From contig NC_062227.1 in the NCBI RefSeq assembly GCF_902686445.1, positions 17,435,678-17,499,677 on the forward strand: a stretch of DNA of 64,000 nucleotides. The letters run 5' to 3'. Shown one piece after another: positions 36,861 to 46,164 of this stretch. The stretch comes from Sciurus carolinensis. Lineage: Eukaryota > Chordata > Mammalia > Rodentia > Sciuridae. Below the pieces are notes generated by a model. That model did no database searches. It had not been told where the DNA came from and saw only the letters and a list, made by a program, of their open reading frames with translations. The position numbers and the translations under genes were made by a program. Within the stretch, counting starts at the first letter, position 1; every line of letters starts with the position of its first letter.

Positions 36861-38049
36861 GGATGGTTGGCCTAAGGAATGAGGCAGATGTTTTAGACTC
36901 AATAGCATAAACCATACTCCTGTCCTAGAATTTCAAAGTGTGTCACTCATGGGAAAAAATTATGTAATATATTTTTACTTATTTTTGCAGTTACCTGTTG
37001 CCCTGATAGAGAGTCCACTGGCTGAGGATGACAGGCAAAGTTAACTCTGCAGGGAACTCCCACAAACCTTGGTGCCCCCATGAAACCACCTCACCATGTA
37101 GCTGCTCTCTGAATTAGACAAGCCATTGTTCACACAGAGTGTTATCCAAACAAAAATCTCTCCTCAATTCTGTTACTGGCCTCTGGCTGCATGGATGTAA
37201 GTTAACTCACATCCATGTCCATAACTCAGTCACACTAAAATTGAATCAATGGATTCAATCAGTTCTCCATAGGTTCTGTAATTTGGCAATGATCATACTT
37301 GTGGTAAGGTGGTTAGGTGAATCATTGGGTGTCAGGAGTGAATATGTTCATCCAGGAAGAATCCAGCTTCAACTCCCTGGCTGAAATGAAGATCATTAGC
37401 CATGGTTGTCTAGGATATCCTGGCTAAATTCTCCTAGGGGAGTTAGAGTGGGCTGTTATGATAAGATGACAATGTGTGGGCTTCCCACCTCCTGGAGACT
37501 GGGGGCTAACTGTGCCAATGTTCTGTTTAAGCTGCTCAGGTTTGGGGGCATTCTAAATGCTCATCATGGGTGTAGGAAACATGCAGACCCTCAGTTACCC
37601 AGAAAATTTTTGGAAACTTTTGAAATAGAAACAGTGTAAATCTAGAGCTCACATTAAAAAAATTGTTTTTGGTTATTTATTTTACAAACCCACAGTGGAC
37701 CAGAAAGAGTGAAGTATAAAATGAAGCCATGCAGATGTGCAGATGAAGTCTTAGTGCTCAGTAAAGGCAGATGCCAGAAGTTTATGCTTGAGAAACAGGC
37801 ATGGGGATTCCAAACCTGGGAGCAAACAGTTCTGCACACTTAAGGTCTCATGTTTATCTGCATCTTCAGTGCAACATCAAGAAGTGTTCATAGTAGGATA
37901 TTCAGACTCCAGAGGAGGCTGCTAAAAACTGCAACTGTTAAAGGAATTGTGGAATACCGGGTGTTTCAGGGTACTCCTGGACTCCTCACACATTAGCAGA
38001 TGGTACAGACCTCTAACAGTGTCTAGGAAATGTATGAATAGTGCATGAC
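36861..38049. other. Unassigned sequence
   Basis: No supported gene or repeat. Confidence 0.45.
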
Positions 38050-38175
38050 TGTGCCCATTTTCAGATGAGGAAACTGAGGAATGGAGAAACTTTCTTCCAA
38101 ATCACAGAGTCATGAAGTAACAGGGCATAAATTTAAATCCCCCAAACTTAGTCCAGTCCTGTTTTCAACCACTAA
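38050..38175 (-). mobile_element. MIR SINE fragment
   Basis: 'cccattttcagatgaggaaactgaggaatggagaaactttcttccaaatcacagagtcatgaagtaacaggg' is a clear reverse-oriented MIR 3' half. Confidence 0.8.
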
Positions 38176-38659
38176 AACTTACATAATTTGCTCATGACAC
38201 ATCTGGACTGTCAGAAGCTTTATGTTGTTGAAAAAAATCCTGCTACAGTGAAAAATTAAATTTTTATGGGAAAACATGATATATTTTTGAAAGTAAAAGA
38301 GTAAGTATAACTCATTGGAGTTCAGTGGAGGCCATGAGGTCCTTATTATATACTAGCATTAGTAAGTTTATTTTAAAGTTTATTTATTGAATAGGTATGA
38401 GAAATTAAGAAAAGTGTTATGCAGATAAAAGTAATAACAGTGGTGGCCTTAAGATTATATTGTGCTCAAGCAACAGAACATGTGTGTATTCTCTCTGCCC
38501 ACATGTGTGAAAGTTGGTTTTGCACGCATATCAGATCTCTTTTGAAGGTCTATGCATGTGCATTTGATAGAAAGTCACAGCCCTGGAAACATAATTTGGA
38601 CTGCTGGGAACATGATTGGTAAGTTGTGTGTTATAGAGACAATAAGATATCAAATTTAT
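38176..38659. other. Unassigned sequence
   Basis: No gene or repeat recognised. Confidence 0.4.
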
Positions 38660-38830
38660 AGAGACCTGATATAGGGCCTTGGTTCTCCAATTTATAAGCT
38701 CTTTAATCTTGTGTAAATTTTTTCCTTGTATTCTTCATTTCCTTCTCTGGAAAACTGCTTAAATAATAGTACACATCTTGTCTACTATTAGGATTAGCTA
38801 AACTCTTTATGTATTATGTAAGACATTGTA
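38660..38830 (+). mobile_element. MIR SINE fragment (tentative)
   Basis: Weak MIR similarity in plus orientation: 'ataagctctttaatcttgtgtaaattttttccttg...tcatttccttctctggaaaactg'. Confidence 0.5.
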
Positions 38831-38836
38831 CTAAGT

Positions 38837-39076
38837 CAGGGGTCAGCAAGCTCTTCTGAGAAAGATTCAGTATTTAAATATTTCCAGGTTTACAGGTCAC
38901 ATAGAAAGAAAGAGAGTTACCAAACTTTGTCTTTTTAACAAAACAAAACAAACAAAAAAACTAGGTATATGTGATATCTAAATGAATGGGCATGGCTCTT
39001 TCCAATAAAACTTCATTCACAAAAAACAGGCAAGGGACTGTATTTGACACCAGGGATGTGGTTTTCAGACTGCTTC
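38837..39076. mobile_element. Non-autonomous hAT (Charlie-type) DNA transposon
   Basis: The left terminus 'caggggtcagcaagct' and the interior 'ttccaataaaacttcattcacaaaaaacaggcaagggactgtatttgacacc' match a common mammalian hAT-Charlie-related miniature element. The right terminal repeat is degraded near 39076 and the 8-bp duplication was not identified. An A/C-rich stretch at 38939-38960 is probably a later expansion. The 109-codon frame at 38986-39315 overlaps the element and is spurious. Confidence 0.7.
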
Positions 39077-40239
39077 AGGAGATAAATCCTGGACATTCTT
39101 ATCCATCCATGTTGAAAAAAAGCAATAACATACTGTCAAGTATGTGGCACAGTGCCAGCACATGGAAGTTGTATGGCCAGTGGTACCTGTTTGAGGCAGG
39201 ATTTTCATATCTAGCTTATGAGGTCTCATATCATTTCATGAAGGTAGATCTTAGTACTCTCTGGCATTATATCTTAATTTTCATTGAGGAGGTGGAGGAG
39301 AAAAGACTAACTTAACTAAGAAAAGCTATTGACTGGAATTAAAATTTTAAAAAAGTGAAGTAACTTTGTTTCAGTTCTATGATGTATACCTTAATTGGGG
39401 ATTTTTACAAAAGGTCAGTTTCTCCTTATCTTGTGTCCCTGTCCTTGCAATATCTACTCAAGAAGCTGTCGTTTTCCTCCTCTTTAACAACTTTAAAGGT
39501 GAGACCTTGCATTAATTAGTATTAAGTGTGTTTGCATGTGCTTAGTGCAGGCAGGGGACAGGCTGCCTGCCATGAGTTCTTGCCTTCACAGAAGGGTATC
39601 ACTCCATAAAACAGCATCATGTGCTGAATGTCAAGTCAACTAATATTTCACACCTGAAAACTCTTGCCTTGAACCATTGAAATAAATGAGTGCTGCCAAG
39701 GTGTGGCACCTGACTTCAAGTGATCACAGCAGTACCTCAGGAACAGATGTGCTTCTCACCAGCTTGCCCCCAACACTCATAACACCTGAGTGACTCTCCT
39801 GGTCTTCTTGCAGTAATTCCTGAACCAAAATAGCACTTGACCATAAACTTGGCCAGAAAAACAAGACAACAAGGAGAATAGTGACTCTTTATTAATAGAG
39901 CTGTGCACCACTCAATTTGAAAAGCATTAAGATTGAGGGACTCTTGCTTCTCCCAAGAAGAGGTAGCATCCCCTGCTGGAATTCCCAGAACCTGTCCACT
40001 TCCCCCAGGCTGAGTCCATGGGAAGACCATACAGCAGCCCAAGCAATCATATGTCTTTCAAGAATTGTGACCTCATCCTCTAGAAGCCACTAGGGAAGTG
40101 CATCAAACTGACAAAGCAGGTTACATTGGGAATTCTGTGTAACACAAAGGTGTGCACCCATAAAGAGATCAGAATGAACCCCATCACCCAGCTGCTTCCC
40201 TGACAGAATGCTCCATCAGGGATGGATTCTCTATATTTT
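39077..40239. other. Unassigned sequence
   Basis: No supported gene or repeat in about 1.15 kb. Confidence 0.45.
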
Positions 40240-40450
40240 CAAGAGGAGCAGAAACTTTCATTTTGATGTCATTTTAGAACAGTTTTAAATCTGTAAGATT
40301 CCTGAAAAGATAGTACAGATCTCCCACATAGACCACTAGGGGACACATGATCTAACATGTGGTAATGTTATACCACATAATGAGGTCTAACATTAGTTTT
40401 GTATATTGTTCACAGGTTATGAACAAATGTCAGTATATTTATTATTAAAT
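40240..40450 (-). mobile_element. Possible ancient L1 3' remnant
   Basis: 'ttttagaacagttttaaatctgtaagattcctgaaaagatagtacagatctcccacatagacc' resembles a reverse-oriented old L1 3' UTR block. Weak similarity only. Confidence 0.4.
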
Positions 40451-40524
40451 AAAGTGCATGACTTAATCAGGAGTATCAAAGAACTGCTTAGTATGCTGCC
40501 ACTAAAATATTGATTAATGTTACA

Positions 40525-40965
40525 AGCAGAAAATTGGTCCCCAAAGCTGCCTATATCCTGAGCCTTGGAATCTATGCTACCTTACGTGGCCAAGGGACTT
40601 AGCAGCCATGATTCAGGGGTAACTTGATGGAGAAACAGGAGACTGTCCTGTATTGTCTGGGTGAGCCCAGGAATACCTCCATGGTCCTTGTTAAAAGAAG
40701 ACAGGATGGGTAGAGTCACTGAAGGGCAAGGGAGGATGGAAGGAAGGAAGAATGTGTGCATGAACCACGAAGGCTGACAGCTCCAGAAGCTGAAGGTTAT
40801 GACTCCTCCTGAAGCCTCAGCAGACAGAGGCCTGAGAACAACTTGCTTAGTGAGACCCAGCTTAGACCTCTGACATCCAGATCCCTAGGATAAGCAAAGT
40901 GTGTTGTTTTTAGACCAAGCTTTGGCAATGCATTGTCACAGCAAAGAAGACTAACACAGTGACAA
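40525..40965 (+). mobile_element. MLT1-type MaLR LTR
   Basis: Plus-oriented LTR: 'ttggtccccaaagctgcctatatcctgagccttggaatc', 'gctaccttacgtggccaagggactt', 'gtcctgtattgtctgggtgagccc', 'gtccttgttaaaagaagac', 'cagctccagaagctgaagg', 'gtgagacccagcttagacctctgacatccag', 'gtgttgtttttagacc' and the terminus 'attgtcacagcaaagaagactaacaca'. Almost the whole LTR is present. Confidence 0.8.
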
Positions 40966-41749
40966 ATTCAATCAGAAGGAAAAACACTCTGCCAGTCAGA
41001 CACCAGTCACTCCGCTAAGTGCCACTTTGCAGAGGACCTTTCTGGTGAGTCCCATCTGAGATTACCCAGTGCAGCTGGGGCTGTGCCCTTCTGCACCTCA
41101 GACCCACCACGTGAGTGACTGGCACTCTTGTACTCTTTGTTCTTCTTGAGCAAGTGTATGACAGTTGTGGATTTTGTTTATTGTTGTTTTTTGGGGTTTT
41201 GTGAATACTCTTCATTGTTTCCAAGCTACTTTAAGTGTGTTTTGGGATTCTTATTTATGAGTGCGATGACATGCATACTTGAGTTTGCAGGTGAAGCAGC
41301 ACTGCAGATGGGGCAAAAATGACTTGGAAAACTAGGCCAACATAGAAAGCATCTTCTAAGACCAAATTGTCAGATATTCCATCTTCAAGGGTATAGTGAA
41401 GAAGTAACTCATTGGCCTACCATGCTCTTCTCTTTCTTTTTCTATTTAACTGTGAAACTTCTCTTTCATTTGACTTGTGCCCCTAGGGTAAACACCACAT
41501 GAACCAAAATCCAAATGAAGATAACCTTGGACTAACAAGAGAATTATCAGTATCAGCATACTTCAGCCCTCTGCAAAGACCCATGATTTGTCCTTCCCCA
41601 GAAAGGATTCGAAGCAGGAAGGGCTTTCTGAGACTTCTCATCCGTCTTACTCTTCATCACCCTCCCATAACCCATTTGCAGAACTGCCATTGAACATCAG
41701 TGAACCTGTTTCTCCTATTCATGGGGAACACCTCCTCGACACCTCAGAA
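40966..41749. other. Unassigned sequence
   Basis: No supported gene or repeat. Confidence 0.45.
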
Positions 41750-41945
41750 TCCCTGTTGGGTGGGGCTCAAACTGCAACTCTGCCACTCACCACCTAGGTG
41801 AGCCAGTCAAGTTACACTCACTTTGTGTTTCAGCTTTCTCTCCTGTGCAGTAGCTGCAATGGGAATGTTGCTCTCAGAGTTATTTTGAGGGGAAAGTCAG
41901 TTTGTGCACATGCACATTATGTGTCTTGCACATAACTGGCCCTTT
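41750..41945 (+). mobile_element. MIR SINE fragment
   Basis: 'caaactgcaactctgccactcaccacctaggtgagccagtcaagttacactcactttgtgtttcagctttctc' matches the MIR layout in plus orientation. It ends with 'gtcttgcacataactgg'. Confidence 0.7.
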
Positions 41946-42831
41946 GAAAAATTTAAAATTTAATAATATTATGAATACTATTACATTTATGGAATTGCTC
42001 AGTCAGTCTGACTCCAGAGTCTGGGAATTAACCGTTGACCAGTACCACTTTTATAATATTGTTTGAAATGACAGATTATTTTAAATGCACTTACTTATTT
42101 CCATTTGTACGTATGCAGTATGTATGTGTATGCTTGTGTATGAAATATGTACATAGATGCAGGTGTGATTGTAGTTGTAGAGAAAGGGGCACACAGATGT
42201 GTATACACAGGAAGGTAGATAAAAATGTATTTTTCATTCTGAAGAGGAAACACATCAGGGAAGACAGAGTTAATAAACTGGAACATGTATCTGAGGAAAT
42301 TGCCCAGAACACAACAGATAGAGGCAAAGCACTGAAAATATTCAACAGAAATTTAGGACACATTGAGAATAAAATAAGCAGATTTTGGGAGAAATTTTTA
42401 AAAATGAATAGAGGCAATATTTGAGGAGCCAAATCTAAGCATCTTCTGAAATTGATGACAGTAAAGCATTCATATTCAAAAGCTTACATCAAACACTAAA
42501 GAGAACTTTCTAAAATCCACATGTAGATAGCATATGGGAAATAAATTTAAATAAGATTTAAAAGCAGGAAAAACATCAATTTAATAGCAAAGAATGGGAT
42601 TTTAAAAATCAAGTGAGGCCTAAATTCCGGGAAGTAATAATATATAATTCTGGAAATTTGGGCATTATATATCCTCAGATTATGTGTTTAGATAAATATG
42701 AACTTTAAATTTTGCTTCAGAGCCCTAATATATAAATTTGAAAAAATCAAGCATCATTCAAGAGTCACTTAAAAGTATAATGAAATAGGCAGTGAAAAGA
42801 AAGAGAAGACTATACTCAATAACAACCATAT
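41946..42831 (+). other. Unassigned A-rich sequence, possibly very old L1/HAL1 ORF1
   Basis: A plus frame over 42220-42424 encodes Lys/Glu/Asn-rich peptide (VNKLEHVSEEIAQNTTD, then IENKISRFWEKFLKMN), resembling the coiled coil of an L1-family ORF1. The similarity is compositional as much as positional, so this is only a suggestion. No other gene seen. Confidence 0.35.
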
Positions 42832-43294
42832 TGTGTTAGATAATCATTCAATTACTGTGACAAAATACCTGAGAAAAACAACCTAAAGGTGGAAAGACTT
42901 ATTTGGCTTGTACATAGTTCAGATGTTTCAGTCCATGGTTGTCAGGCTCCATTGCTCTGGGCCCATGATGAGGCAGAACATTATGGCAGAAAGTCATGGT
43001 GGCAGAAAAACTGTCAGTTTATAGCAGACAGGAAGGAGAGATAGAAGAAGGGCTGGGAACAAGAAAAAAACCTTCTAGGGCATGTCTTCAGTGACCTGCT
43101 TCTTCTAACTAGGCCCCAACTCCTAAAGTTTCCACCACTTCCCAATAATGCCAACAACTATGAATCCCTCTACAAATTAACCCACAGATGAGGTCATATC
43201 CCTCATGATGTAATCACATCACAAAGACTCCACTTCTGAACACTGTTGCACTCATATTCAAGATTTCAGTGCATGAGCAGATCAAACCATAACA
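42832..43294 (-). mobile_element. Near-complete MaLR-class solitary LTR (463 bp)
   Basis: On the minus strand it starts TGTTATGGTTTGATC and ends ...TAACACA, giving the TG...CA termini of a whole LTR. The interior has (reverse complement) the blocks 'atgattatctaacaca', 'tctcaggtattttgtcacagtaattg', 'aagtctttccacctttaggttg', 'ccataatgttctgcctcatcatggg' and 'gcctagttagaagaagcaggtcac'. Five-base flanks (42827-42831 and 43295-43299) do not match, as expected for an old insertion or later change. Confidence 0.82.
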
Positions 43295-43977
43295 AACCCT
43301 GGTGGATTTTTAAGTAAACATGAGAGGAGAGGAAATGGTGTTCGGGCAAAAGAAAATGATAAAAAGAAAACAGATAATGATTTAAGGAACCTTCTACAAG
43401 AAATATATGATTAATCTGAAATTGCATGTACCTAAGCACATAATTTAAACATGTAATTCAAATGTCAAAATTATTAGGTTAATTTGGCAAATCATTTGTA
43501 AGTGCAGGGAGATTTACCATCTTGCTTGGAGCTGAACACTAAACAGATGAAAATGAATAAGAATAAGCGATGTTTGAACAAGTTTAAAGGCCTTACTAGA
43601 GACCTGTATCTTTCAATGAAAGAATATAAATTCCTTCTAAACATAAAGCAACATCATTTTAATGTTCAAAACTGATAAATCAATATAAAACAAAGTACTG
43701 TTTTTCAGAGAACATTAAATTGAGAACTGGAACTGCAGCTTCATATGTTTGGAATTCATGAATTAAAGAAGGAACCACACTACATTCATGGAGGCCTGAC
43801 AGTTTCCAGTTTGCATTCTATTTCCGTGAAGAAAAAATGAAAACAAGTTAAATTTAGGTCATAGAAGATGTATTGCAGAGAAAAATATCATCATAGACAT
43901 GCTATAGAAAAAAAGATGCAATTTTAAAAAGTTTGAAGAAAATAAAGACCTCAAGCAGAAAGAAGAAAATGATTAAA
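43295..43977. other. A-rich sequence flanking the full-length L1
   Basis: A-rich on the plus strand with no gene. Its composition, and that of 50288-50470 on the other side, is compatible with a decayed L1-family element into which the young L1 inserted. This is unproven. Confidence 0.35.
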
Positions 43978-43991
43978 AATAAAGAAATTAG
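43978..43991. repeat. Left target-site duplication of full-length L1
   Basis: aataaagaaattag, a perfect match to 50274-50287. It immediately precedes the first L1 base. Confidence 0.92.
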
Positions 43992-43993
43992 AC

Positions 43994-44900
43994 GGGGCAT
44001 TCCAAGATGGCGGACTAGAGGGTGACTGCATCTCCAGTCGCTCCAGAACCCAGGATTCAAGAAGGGGAGGCATTGAGATACTCCGACTAAAATAGAGCCT
44101 TGGGTGAGTCTCCCCCACCGGGTAAAGCTCGGCCTGGGTGGCAGGCCTGGATAGAGGTGGCTTATCGGAACAGGGCAGGGCAGCTAGAGTCTTCCCCAGA
44201 CAGCCCTGCGCACTCCGGCAGTGGGTCCCTCCCACACGACCAGCTTCTCCAGTTTCTTAGAGCAGGCCCTCCAGTGAGAGCCTTTCTGATCAGAAGCAGC
44301 TCCAAGTCCCAGAGTCAGCACGGCGAGCTCCGGACTGCAAGCGGCTTCAGGGAGCAGGACAGGGCAGCCAGAGACTTCCCCAATCAGCCCAGCCCCCTCC
44401 GGTGGGAGGTGCCTTTCAAGGCTAGCTTCTCGAGCAGACTGCCCAGTGAGAGCCTTTCTACACAGAGCCAGCCACAAGTCCCAGAGCCAACAGAGAGCTC
44501 CAACCCGCAAGCAGCCTCTGGGATCAGGACAGGGCAGCCAGAGACTTCTCCAGGCGGCCCTGCCCCCTCCGGCAGCAGGCTCTGTCCACGGGGTGATCCA
44601 AGATGGTGAACTAGAGGGTGACTGCATCTCCAGTCGCTCCAGAACCCAGGACTCAAAAAGGGGAGGCATTGAGAGACTCGGACTAAAATAGAGACACAGG
44701 GTGAGTCTTCCCCACGGGGTGAAGCTCGGCCTGGGTGGTAGGCACGGATAGGGGCAGCTTATCAGAGCAGGGCAGGGCAGCTAGAGTCTTCTCCAGGTAG
44801 CCTTGCACACTCCGGCGGTGGGCCCCTCCCACACAGCCAGCTGTGTGGTGCAGGCTCCCCAGTGAGAGCCTTTCCGCACAGAGCCAGCTCCAAGCCCTGG
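43994..44900 (+). repeat. Tandem duplicated L1 5' UTR unit, period 596 bp
   Basis: The opening block starting at 'ccaagatgg' occurs at 44002 and again at 44598 (596 bp apart). After each, over 200 bp is nearly the same: 'ctagagggtgactgcatctccagtcgctccagaaccca', 'ggggaggcattgaga', 'ctcggcctgggtgg' and 'gggcagggcagctagagtctt'. Within the first unit a smaller motif, gggcag(c/c)(t/c)agag, recurs at 44178, 44362 and 44532, and then at 44775 in the second unit, each followed by a CCCTCCGG-like or CTCCGG block. This resembles the monomer-type promoters of rodent L1s. Confidence 0.88.
44002..44013 (+). promoter_or_regulatory. YY1-like binding site at the L1 5' end
   Basis: ccaagatggcgg contains the AAGATGGCGG core typical of YY1 sites found at the start of primate L1 5' UTRs, where YY1 sets the transcription start. 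Here it lies 10 bp from the first element base. The copy in the second unit (44598) reads ccaagatggtga and has lost the CpG-containing core. Confidence 0.65.
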
Positions 44901-45071
44901 AACCAGTAGGGGGCTAGGGGCAGCTTTTTTCGGAAGCACTGCATTATCAAGTTCCTCCAAGATTTCAGGCTACTGAAGGCTGGGAGGTGATACACTGGAA
45001 ATCTACAGGGACACTATAAGTCAATAGAGGAAATCTGCAATATCTCAGGGTACAACTGACATCTGACCAAT

Positions 45072-46117
45072 ATGAGAAAACAATGGAAGAAAATGTCCCA
45101 AACAAACATAGAGACTATATCAATAAAACCCAATGACAGCACAGCAGAAGAAATGTCAAAAAGGGAATTCAGAATGTACATAATTAAAACAATCAGGAAA
45201 GCAAATGAGGAGATGAAAGAGCAAATGCAGGCATTGAAGAAGGAGATGAAAAAGCAAATGCAGGCATTAAATGATCGCACCACAGTTAAAAGACTAAATA
45301 CGGGAAGCAAGAGATCATTTCAATAAAGAGTTAGAGATACTGAAAACAAACAAACAAACAGAAATTCTTGAAATGAAGGAAACAATAAACCAAGTTAAAA
45401 ACTCCATAGACAGCATAACCAATAGGATAGTACACCTGGAAGACAGAACCTCAGACATTGAAGACAAAATATTTAATCTTGAAAACAAAATTGACCAAAC
45501 AGAGAAGATGGTAAGAAATCATGAACAGAATCTACAAGAACTATGGGATATCATGAAAAGGCCAAAGTTAAGAATTATTGGGATTGAGGAACACTTAGAG
45601 AAACAAACCAAAGGAATGAACAATCTATTCAATGAAATAATATCAGAAAATTTCACAAATCTGAAGAACAAAATGGAAAACCAAGTACAAGAGGCTTAGT
45701 AGGACTCTAAATATACAAAATTACAACAGACCCACACCAAGGCACATTATTATGAAAATACCTAACATACAAAATAAAGACAGAATTTTAAAGGCCGTGA
45801 GAGAAAAGAATCAAATTATATTCAGGGGGAAACCAGTAAGAATATCAGCAGATTTTTCAATCCAGACCCTAAAAGCTAGAAGAGCCTGGAACAACATTTA
45901 CGAAGCCCTGATAGAAAACAGATGCCAACCAAGAATCTTATACCCAGCAAAACTTACTTTCAGATTTGATGATGAAATAAGATCCTTCCATGATAAACGA
46001 AAGCTAAAGGAATTTACAAAAAGAAAGCTGGCATTACAGAACATTCTCAGCAAAATATTCCATGAGGAAGAGATGAAAAACAATGATGCAAATCAGCAAC
46101 AGGAGGAACTAGTCTAA
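45072..46117 (+). pseudogene. L1-ORF1: L1 ORF1 remnant (RNA-binding chaperone protein)
   Basis: About 348 codons, close to the usual size, split over three frames. Piece one (45072-45326) gives the N-terminus and coiled coil, including a duplicated 11-residue block. Piece two (45373-45699) completes the coiled coil and enters the RNA-recognition domain with LRIIGIEE. It is closed by two adjacent TAG stops at 45697-45702. Piece three (45752-46117) gives the C-terminal domain, with RGKPVRISADFS, RILYPAKLTFRF and KRKLALQNIL. A shift lies at about 45300-45312 and another at about 45720-45740. ORF1p normally forms trimers that coat L1 RNA. This copy cannot make a full protein. The start at 45072 fits the position after the leader, and downstream context is ORF2 after a 47-bp spacer. 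Confidence 0.9.
45210..45275 (+). repeat. 33-bp tandem duplication in ORF1 coiled coil
   Basis: Two copies of a 33-bp unit (45210-45242 and 45243-45275) encode EMKEQMQALKK and EMKKQMQALND. The unit is 11 codons, so it keeps the frame but shifts the heptad register by four residues. Confidence 0.85.
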
Positions 46118-46164
46118 AGGAATACCCAAATAAAGGAGAAACCAAATCATGTCAAAAAACAAAA

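Noticed and set aside
38986..39315. 109-codon open frame
   Set aside because: Its first part lies in a non-autonomous hAT transposon, and no domain was found.
42091..42432. 113-codon minus-strand open frame
   Set aside because: It is the shadow of an A-rich plus-strand segment. No family resemblance.
44100..44691. Long open frames on both strands (up to 169 codons) near 44.1-44.7 kb
   Set aside because: They fall entirely in the GC-rich duplicated L1 5' UTR. Their repeated peptide blocks reflect the repeated DNA.
44178..44790. Regularly spaced short repeats that could suggest a CRISPR-like array
   Set aside because: Spacing is irregular (184, 170, 243 bp) and the spacers are themselves repeated. 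The context is an L1 5' UTR in a mammalian genome.
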